DNA from: Flavobacteriaceae bacterium LSUCC0859
GTDB taxonomy: Bacteria > Bacteroidota > Bacteroidia > Flavobacteriales > Flavobacteriaceae
DNA length: 64,000 nt
Assembly (NCBI GenBank): GCA_022239325.1
Contig: JAKOGP010000004.1
Coordinates: forward strand, 178,027 to 242,026
Reading direction: 5' to 3'
In this document: in pieces, positions 18,154-28,618 of the stretch
Numbering within the stretch: position 1 is the first letter of the stretch
How the letters are laid out: every line of letters starts with the position of its first letter
Program-made: the position numbers and the translations under genes
The notes under the pieces: generated by a model
Seen by the model: only the letters and a program-made list of their open reading frames with translations
Told to the model about the DNA's origin: nothing
The model's database searches: none

Positions 18154-18978
18154 ATGTCAGTTAGAAAATTAAAACCAATCACTCCAGGTCAGCGTTTTAG
18201 AGTAGTAAACGGGTTTGACGCCATTACTACTGATAAGCCGGAAAAAAGCTTGCTTAGTCCGTTAAAAAGATCAGGGGGTAGAAACAGTCAAGGAAAGATG
18301 ACCATACGCCAAAAAGGTGGAGGTCACAAAAGAAGGTATCGTGAGATAGATTTTAAGCGTAATAAGTCCAATGTGACTGCTACGGTTACTTCTATTGAGT
18401 ACGATCCAAACAGAACTGCATTTATTGCACTACTTACCTATGCAGATGGGGAAAAGAGATATGTGATTGCTCAAAACGGTTTAAGCGTTGGGCAAACTAT
18501 TTCTGTAGGTGCAGAAGCAGCTCCAGAGATTGGTAATGCACTTCCATTAAGTGCTATTCCATTAGGTACTATTATCTCTTGTATTGAATTGCGTCCTGGA
18601 CAAGGAGCGGTGATGGCAAGAAGTGCTGGAACTTTTGCTCAGTTAATGGCAAAAGACGGAAAGTTTGTAACGGTTAAAATGCCTTCTGGTGAAACTCGTT
18701 TAATTCTTTCAGGTTGTATGGCTACCATTGGGGCCGTGTCTAACTCTGATCACCAATTATTGGTGTCTGGTAAGGCAGGTAGAAGTAGATGGTTAGGTAG
18801 AAGACCACGTGTAAGACCAGTAGCTATGAACCCGGTAGATCACCCAATGGGTGGTGGTGAAGGAAGATCTTCAGGAGGTCATCCAAGATCTAGAAAAGGT
18901 ATTCCAGCTAAAGGATTTAGAACGCGTTCTAAGACGAAGAGCACCAACAAGTATATCATAGAACGTAGAAAGAAATAA
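18154..18978 (+). CDS. rplB: 50S ribosomal protein L2
   Basis: The 274-residue L2 is a 23S rRNA-binding protein needed for subunit association and peptidyl transfer. The RNA-binding OB/SH3 core and the C-terminal signature [23 protein letters not shown], which includes the conserved histidine near the active centre, are visible. Length is normal. Confidence 0.99.
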   Translation: MSVRKLKPITPGQRFRVVNGFDAITTDKPEKSLLSPLKRSGGRNSQGKMTIRQKGGGHKRRYREIDFKRNKSNVTATVTSIEYDPNRTAFIALLTYADGEKRYVIAQNGLSVGQTISVGAEAAPEIGNALPLSAIPLGTIISCIELRPGQGAVMARSAGTFAQLMAKDGKFVTVKMPSGETRLILSGCMATIGAVSNSDHQLLVSGKAGRSRWLGRRPRVRPVAMNPVDHPMGGGEGRSSGGHPRSRKGIPAKGFRTRSKTKSTNKYIIERRKK

Positions 18979-18990
18979 AAGAAGAAAGAC

Positions 18991-19269
18991 ATGGCACGTT
19001 CATTAAAAAAAGGACCTTTTGTTCACTATAGTTTAGAGAAAAAAGTCCAAGACAATATAGCATCAGGGAAATCACCAGTAGTTAAGACATGGTCTAGAGC
19101 TTCTATGATTACACCAGATTTTGTAGGTCAAACTATTGCAGTTCACAACGGGAAACAATTTGTACCTGTTTATGTTACTGAAAATATGGTAGGCCACAAA
19201 TTAGGAGAATTTTCACCAACACGTTCTTTTAGAGGGCATGCGGGTGCTAAAAACAAAGGTAAAAAGTAA
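18991..19269 (+). CDS. rpsS: 30S ribosomal protein S19
   Basis: The 92-residue S19 sits in the head of the small subunit with S13. It starts [19 protein letters not shown] and has the [16 protein letters not shown] and [16 protein letters not shown] segments diagnostic of the family. It ends 3 bases before rplV. Confidence 0.99.
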   Translation: MARSLKKGPFVHYSLEKKVQDNIASGKSPVVKTWSRASMITPDFVGQTIAVHNGKQFVPVYVTENMVGHKLGEFSPTRSFRGHAGAKNKGKK

Positions 19270-19272
19270 GCT

Positions 19273-19680
19273 ATGGGAGTTCGTAAAAGAAACATGGCCC
19301 AGGCCATTAAGGAAGGTAAAAAGCAGATTGCTTTTGCTAAGTTGAACAACTGTCCAACCTCACCTAGAAAAATGCGTTTAGTAGCAGATCTAGTAAGAGG
19401 GAAGCAGGTAGAAGCTGCTTTAGCTATCTTGAAGTTCAACCAGAAGGAAGCCTCTGGAAAAATAGAAACCTTATTGTTATCTGCCATTGCTAACTGGCAG
19501 GCAAAGAACGAAGACGCAAACATTGAAGACGCAGATCTTTTTGTAAAAGAGATTCGTGTAGACGGTGGTGCGATGTTAAAAAGACTTCGTCCAGCGCCTC
19601 AAGGTAGAGCACACAGAATTAGAAAACGCTCAAACCATGTAACATTGGTTTTAGGCGACAACAATAATATACAAAGCTAG
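19273..19680 (+). CDS. rplV: 50S ribosomal protein L22
   Basis: The 135-residue L22 has an extended beta-hairpin that reaches into the exit tunnel (the [21 protein letters not shown] region). An N-terminal extension of about 14 residues ([14 protein letters not shown]) precedes the core start at [19 protein letters not shown]; an internal ATG at residue 8 is a possible alternative start. Confidence 0.98.
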   Translation: MGVRKRNMAQAIKEGKKQIAFAKLNNCPTSPRKMRLVADLVRGKQVEAALAILKFNQKEASGKIETLLLSAIANWQAKNEDANIEDADLFVKEIRVDGGAMLKRLRPAPQGRAHRIRKRSNHVTLVLGDNNNIQS

Positions 19681-19690
19681 GATACGCACT

Positions 19691-20407
19691 ATGGGACAAA
19701 AAACAAATCCAATTGGGAATCGTCTTGGAATCATCAGAGGTTGGGAATCTAACTGGTACGGTGGTAATGATTACGGTGATAAACTTGCAGAAGATGATAA
19801 AATAAGAAAATATGTTTTTGCTCGTTTGGCAAAAGCAAGTGTTTCTAGAGTGATCATAGAGCGTACTTTAAAATTAGTTACCATCACTATTACGACAGCT
19901 AGACCTGGTATTATTATTGGTAAAGGTGGTCAGGAAGTGGATAAGCTAAAAGAAGAGCTTAAGAAGATTACAAATAAAGAAGTTCAAATTAACATCTTTG
20001 AGATCAAGAGACCTGAGGTAGATGCTAATTTGGTTGCGGCTAGTATTTGTAGACAAATTGAAAGTAGAATTTCTTACAGGAGAGCTATAAAAATGGCAAT
20101 TGCTGCTGCTATGAGAATGAACGCAGAAGGAATTAAAGTATTAATTTCTGGTCGTTTAAACGGAGCAGAAATGGCACGATCTGAAGGATACAAAGATGGT
20201 AGAATTCCATTGTCTACTTTTAGAGCAGATATTGATTATGCATTGCACGAGGCTCATACTACTTACGGAAGATTAGGTATTAAAGTATGGATCATGAAAG
20301 GCGAAGTGTATGGAAAACGCGAGTTATCTCCTCTAGTAGGTATGGCAGCAGGCCAGTCTAAGGGAGGGAACCAAGATGGACCAAAGAAACCACGTCGTAG
20401 AAAGTAA
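19691..20407 (+). CDS. rpsC: 30S ribosomal protein S3
   Basis: The 238-residue S3 forms part of the mRNA entry channel. It has a type II KH domain ([18 protein letters not shown]) and the C-terminal domain with GVKVWIxKGE-type sequence ([15 protein letters not shown]), then a basic Lys/Arg tail. Normal length for Bacteroidota. Confidence 0.99.
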   Translation: MGQKTNPIGNRLGIIRGWESNWYGGNDYGDKLAEDDKIRKYVFARLAKASVSRVIIERTLKLVTITITTARPGIIIGKGGQEVDKLKEELKKITNKEVQINIFEIKRPEVDANLVAASICRQIESRISYRRAIKMAIAAAMRMNAEGIKVLISGRLNGAEMARSEGYKDGRIPLSTFRADIDYALHEAHTTYGRLGIKVWIMKGEVYGKRELSPLVGMAAGQSKGGNQDGPKKPRRRK

Positions 20408-20426
20408 TTTTTAAAGAAACAGAACA

Positions 20427-20846
20427 ATGTTACAACCAAAAAGAACCAAATTTCGCAAAGCCCAGAAAGGGCGTATGAAAGGGATATCAGGTAGAGGCCA
20501 CCAGCTCTCTAATGGTATGTTTGGTATAAAGTCCTTGGACACCTCTTTTATTACAGCACGCCAGATTGAGGCTGCTCGTATTGCGGCTACAAGGTATATG
20601 AAAAGAGAAGGTCAGTTATGGATTAAAATTTTTCCGGACAAGCCTATCACTAAGAAGCCTTTAGAGGTTCGTATGGGTAAAGGTAAAGGTGCTCCTGAGT
20701 ATTTTGTTGCGGTGGTTCTTCCAGGTAGAATCATGTTTGAAATAGCCGGTGTATCTCATGATATTGCAAAAGAGGCTTTACGTCTTGCAGCTCAGAAATT
20801 ACCAGTTAAAACCAAATTCATTGTTGCTAGAGATTATTCAGCATAA
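20427..20846 (+). CDS. rplP: 50S ribosomal protein L16
   Basis: The 139-residue L16 helps to position A-site tRNA. The N-terminus [19 protein letters not shown] and the central [16 protein letters not shown] loop ([18 protein letters not shown]) are diagnostic. It is placed between rpsC and rpmC as usual. Confidence 0.99.
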   Translation: MLQPKRTKFRKAQKGRMKGISGRGHQLSNGMFGIKSLDTSFITARQIEAARIAATRYMKREGQLWIKIFPDKPITKKPLEVRMGKGKGAPEYFVAVVLPGRIMFEIAGVSHDIAKEALRLAAQKLPVKTKFIVARDYSA

Positions 20847-20862
20847 CTTTTAATTAGGAATC

Positions 20863-21054
20863 ATGAAACAATCAGAAATAAAAGAATTATCTGCTGAAGC
20901 ACTAGTAGAACAACTAGCTGCCTTTAAAAAGCAACATTCAGATTTAAAATTAGCTCATTCTGTGACCCCTTTAGAGAATCCACTTTTAATTAGAAAAGTG
21001 AGACGCACGGTGGCAAGATTAGCTACAGAGTTAACTAATAGGGAAAACCAATAA
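20863..21054 (+). CDS. rpmC: 50S ribosomal protein L29
   Basis: The 63-residue two-helix L29 sits beside L23 at the tunnel exit. The sequence begins MKQSEIKELSAEALVEQL and ends with an Arg/Asn-rich helix (RKVRRTVARLATELTNRE), as expected for the family. Confidence 0.97.
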   Translation: MKQSEIKELSAEALVEQLAAFKKQHSDLKLAHSVTPLENPLLIRKVRRTVARLATELTNRENQ

Positions 21055-21066
21055 GGGTTCTGCTTT

Positions 21067-21324
21067 ATGGAAAAAAGAAATTTAAGAAAAGAGAGAGTAG
21101 GCGTTGTTACTAGCAACAAAATGGAGAAATCCATTGTGGTTTCAGAAGTGAAACGTGTAAAACACCCTATGTACGGAAAGTTCGTGTTAAAAACTAAGAA
21201 ATATGTGGCGCACGATGAGACAAACAATTGCAACATTGGAGACACTGTGAAGATCATGGAAACTAGACCTTTGAGTAAGACTAAATGTTGGAGATTAGTT
21301 GAAATTTTAGAAAGAGCTAAATAG
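21067..21324 (+). CDS. rpsQ: 30S ribosomal protein S17
   Basis: The 85-residue OB-fold S17 binds 16S rRNA early in assembly. The segment [19 protein letters not shown] and the C-terminal [24 protein letters not shown] are typical. One base separates its stop from the rplN start. Confidence 0.98.
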   Translation: MEKRNLRKERVGVVTSNKMEKSIVVSEVKRVKHPMYGKFVLKTKKYVAHDETNNCNIGDTVKIMETRPLSKTKCWRLVEILERAK

Positions 21325-21325
21325 T

Positions 21326-21694
21326 ATGTTACAGCAAGAATCCAGACTAAAAGTAGCAGATAATACCGGGGCAAAAGAAGTTTTGACCATTAGAGTACTT
21401 GGAGGTACTAAAAGAAGGTATGCATCTGTAGGAGATAAGATTGTAGTTACCGTTAAAGACGCTACCCCTAACGGTGGTGTTAAAAAAGGAACTGTGTCTA
21501 CAGCCGTGGTAGTTAGAACCAAGAAAGAAGTGAGAAGAGCAGACGGGTCTTATATTCGTTTTGACGACAACGCTTGTGTGCTTTTAAACCCAACAGGTGA
21601 GATGAAGGGTACACGTGTATTTGGTCCCGTGGCTAGAGAGCTTCGTGACAAACAATTCATGAAGATTGTATCATTAGCTCCAGAGGTGCTTTAA
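21326..21694 (+). CDS. rplN: 50S ribosomal protein L14
   Basis: The 122-residue L14 lies at the subunit interface. It begins [18 protein letters not shown] and contains [18 protein letters not shown], both standard L14 signatures. Full length, coupled tightly to rpsQ. Confidence 0.99.
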   Translation: MLQQESRLKVADNTGAKEVLTIRVLGGTKRRYASVGDKIVVTVKDATPNGGVKKGTVSTAVVVRTKKEVRRADGSYIRFDDNACVLLNPTGEMKGTRVFGPVARELRDKQFMKIVSLAPEVL

Positions 21695-21704
21695 TATTAA
21701 GACA

Positions 21705-22019
21705 ATGACAAAAGTTAAAATCAAAGTAGGGGATACTGTAAAGGTAATTGCTGGTGACCATAAAGGAGACCAAGGCAAGATCCTCAGCATAGACCTTAAG
21801 AAAAACAGAGCCATAGTAGAAGGAACCAATATGGTTTCTAAACACCAGAAGCCTAGTGCTCAAAATCCACAAGGAGGGATCGTTAAGAAAGAAGCGCCCA
21901 TCCATATCTCAAACTTATCTTTGTTAGACCCTAAATCAGGGGAAACAACCAGAGTAGGTTATGAGCTTCGTGGAGAGAAGAAAGTAAGGTTTTCTAAGAA
22001 ATCTAATGAAGTAATTTAG
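21705..22019 (+). CDS. rplX: 50S ribosomal protein L24
   Basis: The 104-residue L24 is an assembly initiator for the large subunit. It has a KOW motif near the start ([21 protein letters not shown]) and the typical [17 protein letters not shown] stretch. Two bases separate it from rplE. Confidence 0.98.
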   Translation: MTKVKIKVGDTVKVIAGDHKGDQGKILSIDLKKNRAIVEGTNMVSKHQKPSAQNPQGGIVKKEAPIHISNLSLLDPKSGETTRVGYELRGEKKVRFSKKSNEVI

Positions 22020-22021
22020 TT

Positions 22022-22573
22022 ATGGGATACATTCCAAGATTAAAACAAGAGTATAAGGACCGCGTGATGAGCGCCCTTACTGAAGAATTTGGCTACAAAA
22101 ATGTCATGCAAGTTCCTAAATTAGAGAAGATTGTTGTCTCTAGAGGAGTTGGTGCTGCAGTAGCAGATAAGAAATTAATTGACCACGCTGTTGAAGAAAT
22201 GACTTTGATCACTGGTCAACGAGCTGTTTCTACAATCTCTAAAAAAGATGTCGCTTCCTTTAAATTGCGTAAGGGCATGCCTATTGGTGCTAAAGTAACT
22301 CTAAGAGGAGAGCGTATGTATGAATTTTTAGATAGATTGATTACTGCTGCCCTACCACGTGTTAGAGATTTTCAAGGCATTAAAGCTACTGGTTTTGATG
22401 GTAGAGGAAATTACTCACTTGGGGTGACGGAGCAAATTATCTTCCCAGAAATTAATATTGACAAGATCAATAGAATTAATGGGATGGATATTACTTTTGT
22501 GACCACAGCAAATACAGATCAAGAAGCAAAATCATTATTAACGCAATTAGGACTTCCTTTTAAAAAGAACTAG
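22022..22573 (+). CDS. rplE: 50S ribosomal protein L5
   Basis: The 183-residue L5 binds 5S rRNA and contacts P-site tRNA. Conserved segments are [39 protein letters not shown], and the C-terminal [21 protein letters not shown]. One base separates it from rpsN. Confidence 0.99.
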   Translation: MGYIPRLKQEYKDRVMSALTEEFGYKNVMQVPKLEKIVVSRGVGAAVADKKLIDHAVEEMTLITGQRAVSTISKKDVASFKLRKGMPIGAKVTLRGERMYEFLDRLITAALPRVRDFQGIKATGFDGRGNYSLGVTEQIIFPEINIDKINRINGMDITFVTTANTDQEAKSLLTQLGLPFKKN

Positions 22574-22574
22574 T

Positions 22575-22844
22575 ATGGCTAAAGAATCAATGAAGGCCCG
22601 TGAGATAAAAAGAGCAAAAACGGTAGCCAAATACGCAGAAAAAAGAAAAGCTTTAAAAGAAGCTGGAGATTACGAAGCTTTACAAAAGTTACCAAAGAAC
22701 GCTTCTCCTGTTCGTATGCATAACAGATGTAAGTTAACAGGAAGACCAAAAGGATATATGAGAACCTTTGGTATTTCTAGGGTTCTATTTAGAGAGATGG
22801 CCAACAATGGTCTTATCCCTGGTGTTAGAAAAGCTAGCTGGTAA
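22575..22844 (+). CDS. rpsN: 30S ribosomal protein S14, zinc-free form
   Basis: The 89-residue S14 has the C-terminal signature [39 protein letters not shown]. It has only one cysteine and none of the CxxC pairs of the zinc-ribbon form, so this is the longer zinc-independent type. A 67-base AT-rich gap follows before rpsH. Confidence 0.98.
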   Translation: MAKESMKAREIKRAKTVAKYAEKRKALKEAGDYEALQKLPKNASPVRMHNRCKLTGRPKGYMRTFGISRVLFREMANNGLIPGVRKASW

Positions 22845-22911
22845 AAAAAAAGAATATAAACTGGTTTCAGGTTTAACTCATGTTAAAAACCGTTACCGCA
22901 AATAGATAATT

Positions 22912-23310
22912 ATGTTTACAGATCCAATTTCGGATTACCTTACAAGAATTAGAAACGCAAATAGTGCTGGCCACAGAGTGGTGAGCATTCCTGCCTCTAA
23001 TTTGAAAAAAGAAATCACTAAAATATTATTCGATCAAGGATATATTTTAAGTTACAAATTTGAGGAAGAAGGACCACAGGGTTCTATTAAAATCGCCCTC
23101 AAATATGACGCGGCTACAAAAGAGCCGGTGATAAAAAAATTAAGTCGTATAAGTAAGCCTGGTTTACGTAAGTATGCTGGTGCTTCTGAGCTTCCTAGAG
23201 TTCTGAACGGTTTAGGTATTGCTATTGTTTCTACTTCTCACGGAGTAATGACTAGTAAGCAAGCTAAATTAGAAAAAGTGGGTGGTGAAGTTTTATGCTA
23301 CGTTTATTAA
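22912..23310 (+). CDS. rpsH: 30S ribosomal protein S8
   Basis: The 132-residue S8 is a primary 16S rRNA-binding protein and, in E. coli, the repressor of the spc operon. It starts [17 protein letters not shown] and ends with the family signature [31 protein letters not shown]. The 67-base gap upstream is the largest inside the spc section and could hold a control site, though no clear structure was seen. Confidence 0.99.
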   Translation: MFTDPISDYLTRIRNANSAGHRVVSIPASNLKKEITKILFDQGYILSYKFEEEGPQGSIKIALKYDAATKEPVIKKLSRISKPGLRKYAGASELPRVLNGLGIAIVSTSHGVMTSKQAKLEKVGGEVLCYVY

Positions 23311-23330
23311 TATATTAAAGCGAAAGAATA

Positions 23331-23873
23331 ATGTCTAGAATAGGTAATAATCCAGTAGCGATTCCTGAGGGTGTAACAGTAACAGTAGCAGATAATACGC
23401 TTACCGTTAAAGGTGCCTTAGGGGAATTAACACAAGACTTTTCTGCCGTGGATATCAAGGTAGAAGAAGGACAAGTTTTAGTGACCAGACCATCTGAGTC
23501 TAAAGAACACAAAGCCAAGCACGGTTTATACAGATCTTTAGTAGCTAATATGGTGTTGGGTGTCTCTAAAGGTTGGACCAAAGAATTAGAATTAGTTGGA
23601 GTTGGTTATAGAGCCAGCAATCAGGGACAAAAATTAGATATTGCCCTTGGTTTTTCTCACAATATCATTTTAAATGTAGCTCCTGAAGTTAAAATTGAAA
23701 CGATTTCTGAAAAAGGAAAGAATCCAATTATCAAATTAACTTCTCATGACAAACAATTAGTGGGTCAGGTAGCGGCTAAAATTAGAGCTTTCCGTAAGCC
23801 AGAGCCTTACAAAGGAAAAGGAGTTAAATTCGTAGGAGAACAATTAAGAAGAAAAGCAGGTAAATCGGCTTAA
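23331..23873 (+). CDS. rplF: 50S ribosomal protein L6
   Basis: The 180-residue L6 consists of two similar alpha/beta domains near the factor-binding site. It starts [17 protein letters not shown] and contains the C-terminal signature [22 protein letters not shown]. Confidence 0.99.
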   Translation: MSRIGNNPVAIPEGVTVTVADNTLTVKGALGELTQDFSAVDIKVEEGQVLVTRPSESKEHKAKHGLYRSLVANMVLGVSKGWTKELELVGVGYRASNQGQKLDIALGFSHNIILNVAPEVKIETISEKGKNPIIKLTSHDKQLVGQVAAKIRAFRKPEPYKGKGVKFVGEQLRRKAGKSA

Positions 23874-23884
23874 TATATAGCATT

Positions 23885-24238
23885 ATGAGATTATCGAAGA
23901 CTGAAAGAAGATTAAGAATTAGAAGAAGAATCCGCAAGGTGTCTTCTGGTACAGCTAGTAGACCAAGATTAGCTGTTTTTAGAAGTAATAAAGAGATTTA
24001 TGCTCAGCTTATTGACGACATTAACGGTGTTACTTTAGCTGCAGCCTCTTCAAGAGATAAAGATTTTAGTGTTAAAGGCACTAAGATTGAAATTGCTTCC
24101 CAAGTAGGAAAAGCAATCGCAGAAAAAGCAAAGTCCCTAAAGATTGAGGCAGTAGCTTTTGATAGAGGTGGTAACTTATACCATGGTAGAATAAAATCTT
24201 TGGCAGAAGGCGCTAGAGAAGCAGGACTTAAATTCTAA
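23885..24238 (+). CDS. rplR: 50S ribosomal protein L18
   Basis: The 117-residue L18 binds 5S rRNA. It has an Arg-rich start ([34 protein letters not shown]) and ends with [19 protein letters not shown], both typical. It lies between rplF and rpsE with short gaps. Confidence 0.98.
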   Translation: MRLSKTERRLRIRRRIRKVSSGTASRPRLAVFRSNKEIYAQLIDDINGVTLAAASSRDKDFSVKGTKIEIASQVGKAIAEKAKSLKIEAVAFDRGGNLYHGRIKSLAEGAREAGLKF

Positions 24239-24245
24239 TTGTAGT

Positions 24246-24770
24246 ATGTCACAGAATAATAAAAATATTGAAACAGTTAAGCCAGGTGGTTTAGAATTAA
24301 AAGATCGCTTAGTTGGTGTACAAAGAGTAACTAAGGTAACTAAGGGAGGTAGAGCCTTTGGATTTTCTGCTATTGTTGTAGTAGGAGACGAGAACGGAGT
24401 TGTAGGACACGGTTTAGGCAAGTCTAAAGAGGTGGCTACAGCTATTTCTAAAGCCATTGAAGACGCTAAGAAAAATTTAGTGCGTATTCCATTAGTAAAA
24501 GGTACTTTGCCACATGAGCAAAAAGGTAAGTTTGGGGGCGCTAGAGTATATGTACAGCCAGCCTCTCATGGTACTGGTGTTATTGCTGGTGGTGCTATCC
24601 GTTCGGTATTAGAAGCCGTTGGGGTACATGACGTACTTTCTAAATCTCAAGGATCTAATAACCCTCACAACGTAGTTAAGGCCACTTTTGACGCCTTATT
24701 ACAAATGAGAGATGCTAAGACCGTTGCTTCGCAGCGTGGTGTTTCTTTGGAAAAAGTGTTTAAAGGATAA
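24246..24770 (+). CDS. rpsE: 30S ribosomal protein S5
   Basis: The 174-residue S5 has an N-terminal double-stranded RNA-binding-like domain ([32 protein letters not shown]) and the ribosomal C-terminal domain ([31 protein letters not shown]). S5 contributes to decoding fidelity and mRNA unwinding. The spectinomycin-contact loop is intact. Confidence 0.99.
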   Translation: MSQNNKNIETVKPGGLELKDRLVGVQRVTKVTKGGRAFGFSAIVVVGDENGVVGHGLGKSKEVATAISKAIEDAKKNLVRIPLVKGTLPHEQKGKFGGARVYVQPASHGTGVIAGGAIRSVLEAVGVHDVLSKSQGSNNPHNVVKATFDALLQMRDAKTVASQRGVSLEKVFKG

Positions 24771-24780
24771 TTATAGCATC

Positions 24781-24960
24781 ATGGCAAAAATTACAGTAAA
24801 ACAAGTTAAGAGTAGTATTAAAAAGCCACTCAGACAAAAACAAACATTAGCAGCTTTAGGTCTTAAGAAGATCGGTCAAGAGGTTTCACATGAAGCTACA
24901 CCAGCTGTTCTTGGAATGATTAATAAAGTTCAACACTTAGTTTCTACATCAGAAGCTTAA
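24781..24960 (+). CDS. rpmD: 50S ribosomal protein L30
   Basis: The 59-residue L30 starts at the ATG at 24781 (MAKITVKQVKSSIKKPLRQ), 10 bases after the rpsE stop; longer in-frame extensions would overlap rpsE and have no family support. The segment QTLAALGLKKIGQEVSHE is typical. Order rpsE-rpmD-rplO is standard. Confidence 0.98.
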   Translation: MAKITVKQVKSSIKKPLRQKQTLAALGLKKIGQEVSHEATPAVLGMINKVQHLVSTSEA

Positions 24961-24972
24961 TACATATTCATT

Positions 24973-25425
24973 ATGAATTTAAATAGTTTAAAACCTGCCG
25001 AAGGTGCTATTCACAGAGAAGGAAAAGTAGTAGGTAGAGGTCAAGGATCTGGAAAAGGTGGTACGGCCACACGTGGTCACAAAGGAGCCAAGTCTAGATC
25101 TGGGTATTCTAAAAAAGTTGGTTTCGAAGGTGGTCAAATGCCTCTACAGAGACGTGTTCCTAAATTTGGATTTAAGAACATCAACAGAAAAGAATACGCT
25201 GGGATTAACCTAGATAAACTGCAGCTACTAGTAGATAATGGTGTTGTCAAAGACAGTGTTACCTTAGAAGTTTTAATTGCCAACAGATTGGTTGGAAAAA
25301 ATGATTTAGTGAAGATCTTAGGTGGTGGTGAATTAAAAGCCAAATTGTCTATATCTGCACATAAATTTACTGCCACAGCAAAAGCGGCTATTGAGGCTGC
25401 TGGTGGTGAGGCTTTAAGTTTATAA
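24973..25425 (+). CDS. rplO: 50S ribosomal protein L15
   Basis: The 150-residue L15 has a long Gly/Arg/Lys-rich N-terminal extension (GRGQGSGKGGTATRGHKGAKSRSG) that threads into 23S rRNA, and a globular C-terminal domain ending in KAAIEAAGGEALSL. It directly precedes secY by 10 bases. Confidence 0.99.
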   Translation: MNLNSLKPAEGAIHREGKVVGRGQGSGKGGTATRGHKGAKSRSGYSKKVGFEGGQMPLQRRVPKFGFKNINRKEYAGINLDKLQLLVDNGVVKDSVTLEVLIANRLVGKNDLVKILGGGELKAKLSISAHKFTATAKAAIEAAGGEALSL

Positions 25426-25435
25426 GCATTAGATT

Positions 25436-26779
25436 ATGAAAAAATTTATAGAAACACTATCTAATATCTGGAAAATAGAAGAACTTAAAAGTCGCATCTT
25501 AGTGACTTTAAGTCTTTTGTTGGTGTACCGTTTTGGTGCCCAAATTGTTTTACCAGGTATAGATACAACACAGCTAGCCCAATTAACGTCTAACACGGAT
25601 AGTGGTATTTTAGGTATTTTAAATGCATTTACGGGAGGGGCTTTTGCCAATGCTTCTGTTTTTGCTCTTGGGATTATGCCTTACATATCTGCCTCTATTG
25701 TGGTTCAGCTAATGGGCATAGCCATTCCTTATCTTCAAAAGTTACAGAAAGAAGGAGAGAGCGGTAGGAAGACGATCAACCAAATTACTAGATGGTTAAC
25801 CATTGGTATTTGTGTGGTTCAAGCGCCTGCATATCTCTATTCTTTAGGAGCTCTAGGAGTACCAGATTCTGCCTTTGTTTTAGGGAAAGGCATAGACTTT
25901 ATTATCCCTTCTGTTATTATACTAGTAACAGGTACTGTGTTTGCCATGTGGTTAGGTGAAAAAATTACTGACAAAGGAATAGGTAATGGTATTTCACTTC
26001 TGATTATGGTTGGTATTATTGCTAATATGCCACAATCCTTTGTTCAAGAGTTTATTTCTAGAACTTCTACCACTAATGGAGGATTGATGTTTGTATTGAT
26101 AGAAGTAATCTTATGGTTCCTAGTTATTTTAGGAAGTGTTTTATTGGTTATGGCTACGCGTCAAATACCGGTTCAATATGCAAGAAGAACTGCCTCTGGT
26201 GGTTTTGATAAAAACGCAGTAGGTACCAGACAGTACATACCTTTGAAGCTTAACGCTTCTGGAGTTATGCCAATTATCTTTGCACAAGCTATTATGTTTG
26301 CACCAGGCTTATTAGGAAAAACCTTTAACAACACTGCGCTTGGACAATGGATGGAAGTTCAATTTCAAGATATTTTTGGTTTGGCCTATAACATTTTGTT
26401 TGCTTTACTCATTATTATCTTTACTTACTTCTACACCGCAATCACTGTTCCTACAAATAAGATGGCAGATGATTTAAAGAGAAGTGGTGGTTTTATTCCT
26501 GGTATTCGCCCTGGAAAAGAAACAGGAGATTTTTTAGATAAGATTATGTCTTTAATTACGCTACCTGGATCTATTTTCTTAGCTTTGCTCGCTATTTTAC
26601 CGGCCTTAGCTGTTAAAATTGGTGACATTCAACCAGGTTGGGCTCTGTTTTATGGCGGAACTTCCCTTTTAATTATGGTTGGTGTGGCTATTGACACGGT
26701 ACAACAAGTGAATGCATATTTGTTAAACAGACACTATGACGGTTTAATGAAGTCTGGTAAAAACAGAAAAGAAGTATAG
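25436..26779 (+). CDS. secY: Sec translocon subunit SecY
   Basis: The 447-residue core of the protein-conducting channel in the inner membrane, with ten predicted membrane helices. Conserved landmarks are the start [15 protein letters not shown], the plug region after helix 1 ([10 protein letters not shown]), [16 protein letters not shown], the cytosolic loop [10 protein letters not shown] and [14 protein letters not shown] before the last helices. Its place in the spc cluster between rplO and infA is normal. All exported proteins in the window depend on it. Confidence 0.99.
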   Translation: MKKFIETLSNIWKIEELKSRILVTLSLLLVYRFGAQIVLPGIDTTQLAQLTSNTDSGILGILNAFTGGAFANASVFALGIMPYISASIVVQLMGIAIPYLQKLQKEGESGRKTINQITRWLTIGICVVQAPAYLYSLGALGVPDSAFVLGKGIDFIIPSVIILVTGTVFAMWLGEKITDKGIGNGISLLIMVGIIANMPQSFVQEFISRTSTTNGGLMFVLIEVILWFLVILGSVLLVMATRQIPVQYARRTASGGFDKNAVGTRQYIPLKLNASGVMPIIFAQAIMFAPGLLGKTFNNTALGQWMEVQFQDIFGLAYNILFALLIIIFTYFYTAITVPTNKMADDLKRSGGFIPGIRPGKETGDFLDKIMSLITLPGSIFLALLAILPALAVKIGDIQPGWALFYGGTSLLIMVGVAIDTVQQVNAYLLNRHYDGLMKSGKNRKEV

Positions 26780-26780
26780 T

Positions 26781-26996
26781 ATGGCTAAACAAGCTGCAAT
26801 TGAACAAGACGGAACTATTATAGAAGCATTATCTAATGCTATGTTCCGTGTAGAATTGGAGAATGGACATGTTGTAACAGCACATATTTCTGGAAAAATG
26901 CGTATGCATTATATTAAGTTACTTCCAGGAGATAGGGTGAAATTAGAGATGAGTCCCTATGATTTAACTAAAGCAAGAATTACATATAGATATTAA
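26781..26996 (+). CDS. infA: translation initiation factor IF-1
   Basis: The 71-residue OB-fold (S1-like) factor blocks the A site during initiation. The segments [35 protein letters not shown] and [25 protein letters not shown] match the family end to end. One base separates it from secY. Confidence 0.99.
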   Translation: MAKQAAIEQDGTIIEALSNAMFRVELENGHVVTAHISGKMRMHYIKLLPGDRVKLEMSPYDLTKARITYRY

Positions 26997-27005
26997 GATA
27001 ATAGG

Positions 27006-27122
27006 ATGAAAGTAAGAGCATCAATTAAAAAGAGAAGTGCCGACTGCAAGATTGTACGCAGAAAAGGCAGGTTGTACGTAATTAATAAAAAGAATCCTAG
27101 ATTTAAACAAAGACAAGGGTAA
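27006..27122 (+). CDS. rpmJ: 50S ribosomal protein L36, zinc-free form
   Basis: A 38-codon gene ([21 protein letters not shown], then [18 protein letters not shown]) lies between infA and rpsM. Length and the [25 protein letters not shown] pattern identify L36. Only the first of the four zinc ligands (Cys14) remains; the second Cys, third Cys and His are replaced, so this is the zinc-independent form usual in Flavobacteriia. The stop codon ends two bases before the rpsM ATG. Confidence 0.97.
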   Translation: MKVRASIKKRSADCKIVRRKGRLYVINKKNPRFKQRQG

Positions 27123-27124
27123 TT

Positions 27125-27499
27125 ATGGCAAGAATTGCAGGGGTAGATATACCCAAACAAAAAAGAGGGGTTATTGCCCTTACCTACATTTTTGGTGTTG
27201 GTAGAACTAGAGCAAAAGAAATTTTAGCGAAATCTGGTGTAAGTGAAGACACTAAAGTGTCTGACTGGAATGACGACGAGATTTCTAAAATTAGAGAAGC
27301 GGTTTCTTCTTTCACTATTGAAGGGGAACTACGTTCTGAAACACAATTGAACATTAAGAGATTAATGGATATTGGTTGTTATAGAGGTATTAGACACCGT
27401 AGTGGTTTGCCTTTGAGAGGTCAGCGTACTAAGAACAACTCTAGGACTCGTAAAGGAAAAAGAAAAACAGTTGCTAACAAGAAGAAAGCAACTAAATAA
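27125..27499 (+). CDS. rpsM: 30S ribosomal protein S13
   Basis: The 124-residue S13 is located in the head of the small subunit, where it bridges to the large subunit. It starts [26 protein letters not shown] and has the [25 protein letters not shown] region near the tRNA-contacting tail. Confidence 0.99.
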   Translation: MARIAGVDIPKQKRGVIALTYIFGVGRTRAKEILAKSGVSEDTKVSDWNDDEISKIREAVSSFTIEGELRSETQLNIKRLMDIGCYRGIRHRSGLPLRGQRTKNNSRTRKGKRKTVANKKKATK

Positions 27500-27512
27500 T
27501 AAGTAGCGTATT

Positions 27513-27905
27513 ATGGCAAAGGCAAATACAAAAGCAACAAAAAAGCGCAAGGTGATTATTGAGTCTGTTGGAGAAGCACATGTAACTGCTTCTTTTAACA
27601 ACATCATTATCTCTTTAACTAATAAAAAGGGAGATGTTATCTCATGGTCATCTGCTGGGAAAATGGGTTTTAGAGGGTCTAAGAAAAACACTCCTTATGC
27701 TGCTCAATTGGCGTCTGAAGACTGTGCTAAAGTAGCACATGAAGCAGGTTTACGTAAAGTAAAAGTATATGTGAAAGGACCAGGTAATGGTAGAGAATCT
27801 GCTATTAGATCTATTCACAATTCTGGTATTGAGGTTACTGAAATTATAGACGTAACTCCAATGCCACACAACGGATGTAGACCTCCAAAAAGAAGAAGAG
27901 TATAA
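27513..27905 (+). CDS. rpsK: 30S ribosomal protein S11
   Basis: The 130-residue platform protein S11 has the canonical segments [37 protein letters not shown] and the C-terminal [17 protein letters not shown]. It is followed by a 93-base structured leader before rpsD. Confidence 0.99.
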   Translation: MAKANTKATKKRKVIIESVGEAHVTASFNNIIISLTNKKGDVISWSSAGKMGFRGSKKNTPYAAQLASEDCAKVAHEAGLRKVKVYVKGPGNGRESAIRSIHNSGIEVTEIIDVTPMPHNGCRPPKRRRV

Positions 27906-27934
27906 TTAATTTTAGCCCAAGGGCATTTCATCAA

Positions 27935-27983
27935 TACTGTAGTTACGATTATCGAAGGATAGCCTTAATTCATAATCACAGTA
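27935..27983 (+). promoter_or_regulatory. hairpin leader upstream of rpsD (candidate S4 autoregulatory site)
   Basis: In the 93-base gap before rpsD, TACTGT (27935-27940) pairs with ACAGTA (27978-27983), and GATTAT (27947-27952) pairs with ATAATC (27972-27977), with a 6-base one-sided bulge between the two stems. The structure ends 16 bases before the rpsD ATG. S4 is the autogenous repressor of this operon in other bacteria, so a role in feedback control is plausible but not shown. Confidence 0.45.
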
Positions 27984-27998
27984 TTTAATTTTTAGAAA

Positions 27999-28604
27999 AT
28001 GGCAAGATACACAGGACCAAAAACTAAGATTGCACGTAGATTTGGCGAAGCAATCTTCGGAGAAGACAAGTCTTTTGAAAAAAGAAACTTTCCTCCAGGA
28101 CAACACGGTAACAACAGACGCCGTGGTAAAGAATCTGAATACAAGGTTCAGCTTATGGAAAAGCAAAAAGCCAAGTATACTTACGGGATTCTTGAAAAAC
28201 AATTTAGAAACATTTTTGCTAAAGCGAACAGAAGTAAAGGAGTAACCGGTGAGGTGCTTTTACAACTTTGTGAGTCTCGTTTAGATAACGTCGTATTTAG
28301 AATGGGTATTTCTACTTCTAGAAGCGGTGCTAGACAATTAGTTTCCCACAGACATATTACAGTGAATGGTGAGATTGTAAACATCCCATCATACTCTTTA
28401 AAAGCTGGTGATGTGGTAGGTGTTAGAGAAAAATCTAAATCTTTACAAACCATTTCTGATTCACTTTCAGTGAGTGCCCACGTTTATGAGTGGATTACTT
28501 GGAATACTGAAAAAATGGAAGGTACTTTTGTAGCTATTCCAGAAAGACTTCAAATTCCTGAGAATATCAAGGAACAATTAATCGTCGAGTTATACTCTAA
28601 ATAA
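27999..28604 (+). CDS. rpsD: 30S ribosomal protein S4
   Basis: The 201-residue assembly-initiating S4 starts [21 protein letters not shown]; the C-terminal part has the S4 RNA-binding fold ([38 protein letters not shown]). It lacks the zinc-binding Cys cluster found in some S4 proteins. In E. coli S4 represses the alpha operon; here a structured 93-base leader directly precedes the gene. rpoA follows after 14 bases. Confidence 0.99.
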   Translation: MARYTGPKTKIARRFGEAIFGEDKSFEKRNFPPGQHGNNRRRGKESEYKVQLMEKQKAKYTYGILEKQFRNIFAKANRSKGVTGEVLLQLCESRLDNVVFRMGISTSRSGARQLVSHRHITVNGEIVNIPSYSLKAGDVVGVREKSKSLQTISDSLSVSAHVYEWITWNTEKMEGTFVAIPERLQIPENIKEQLIVELYSK

Positions 28605-28618
28605 ACACTGATCCAATT

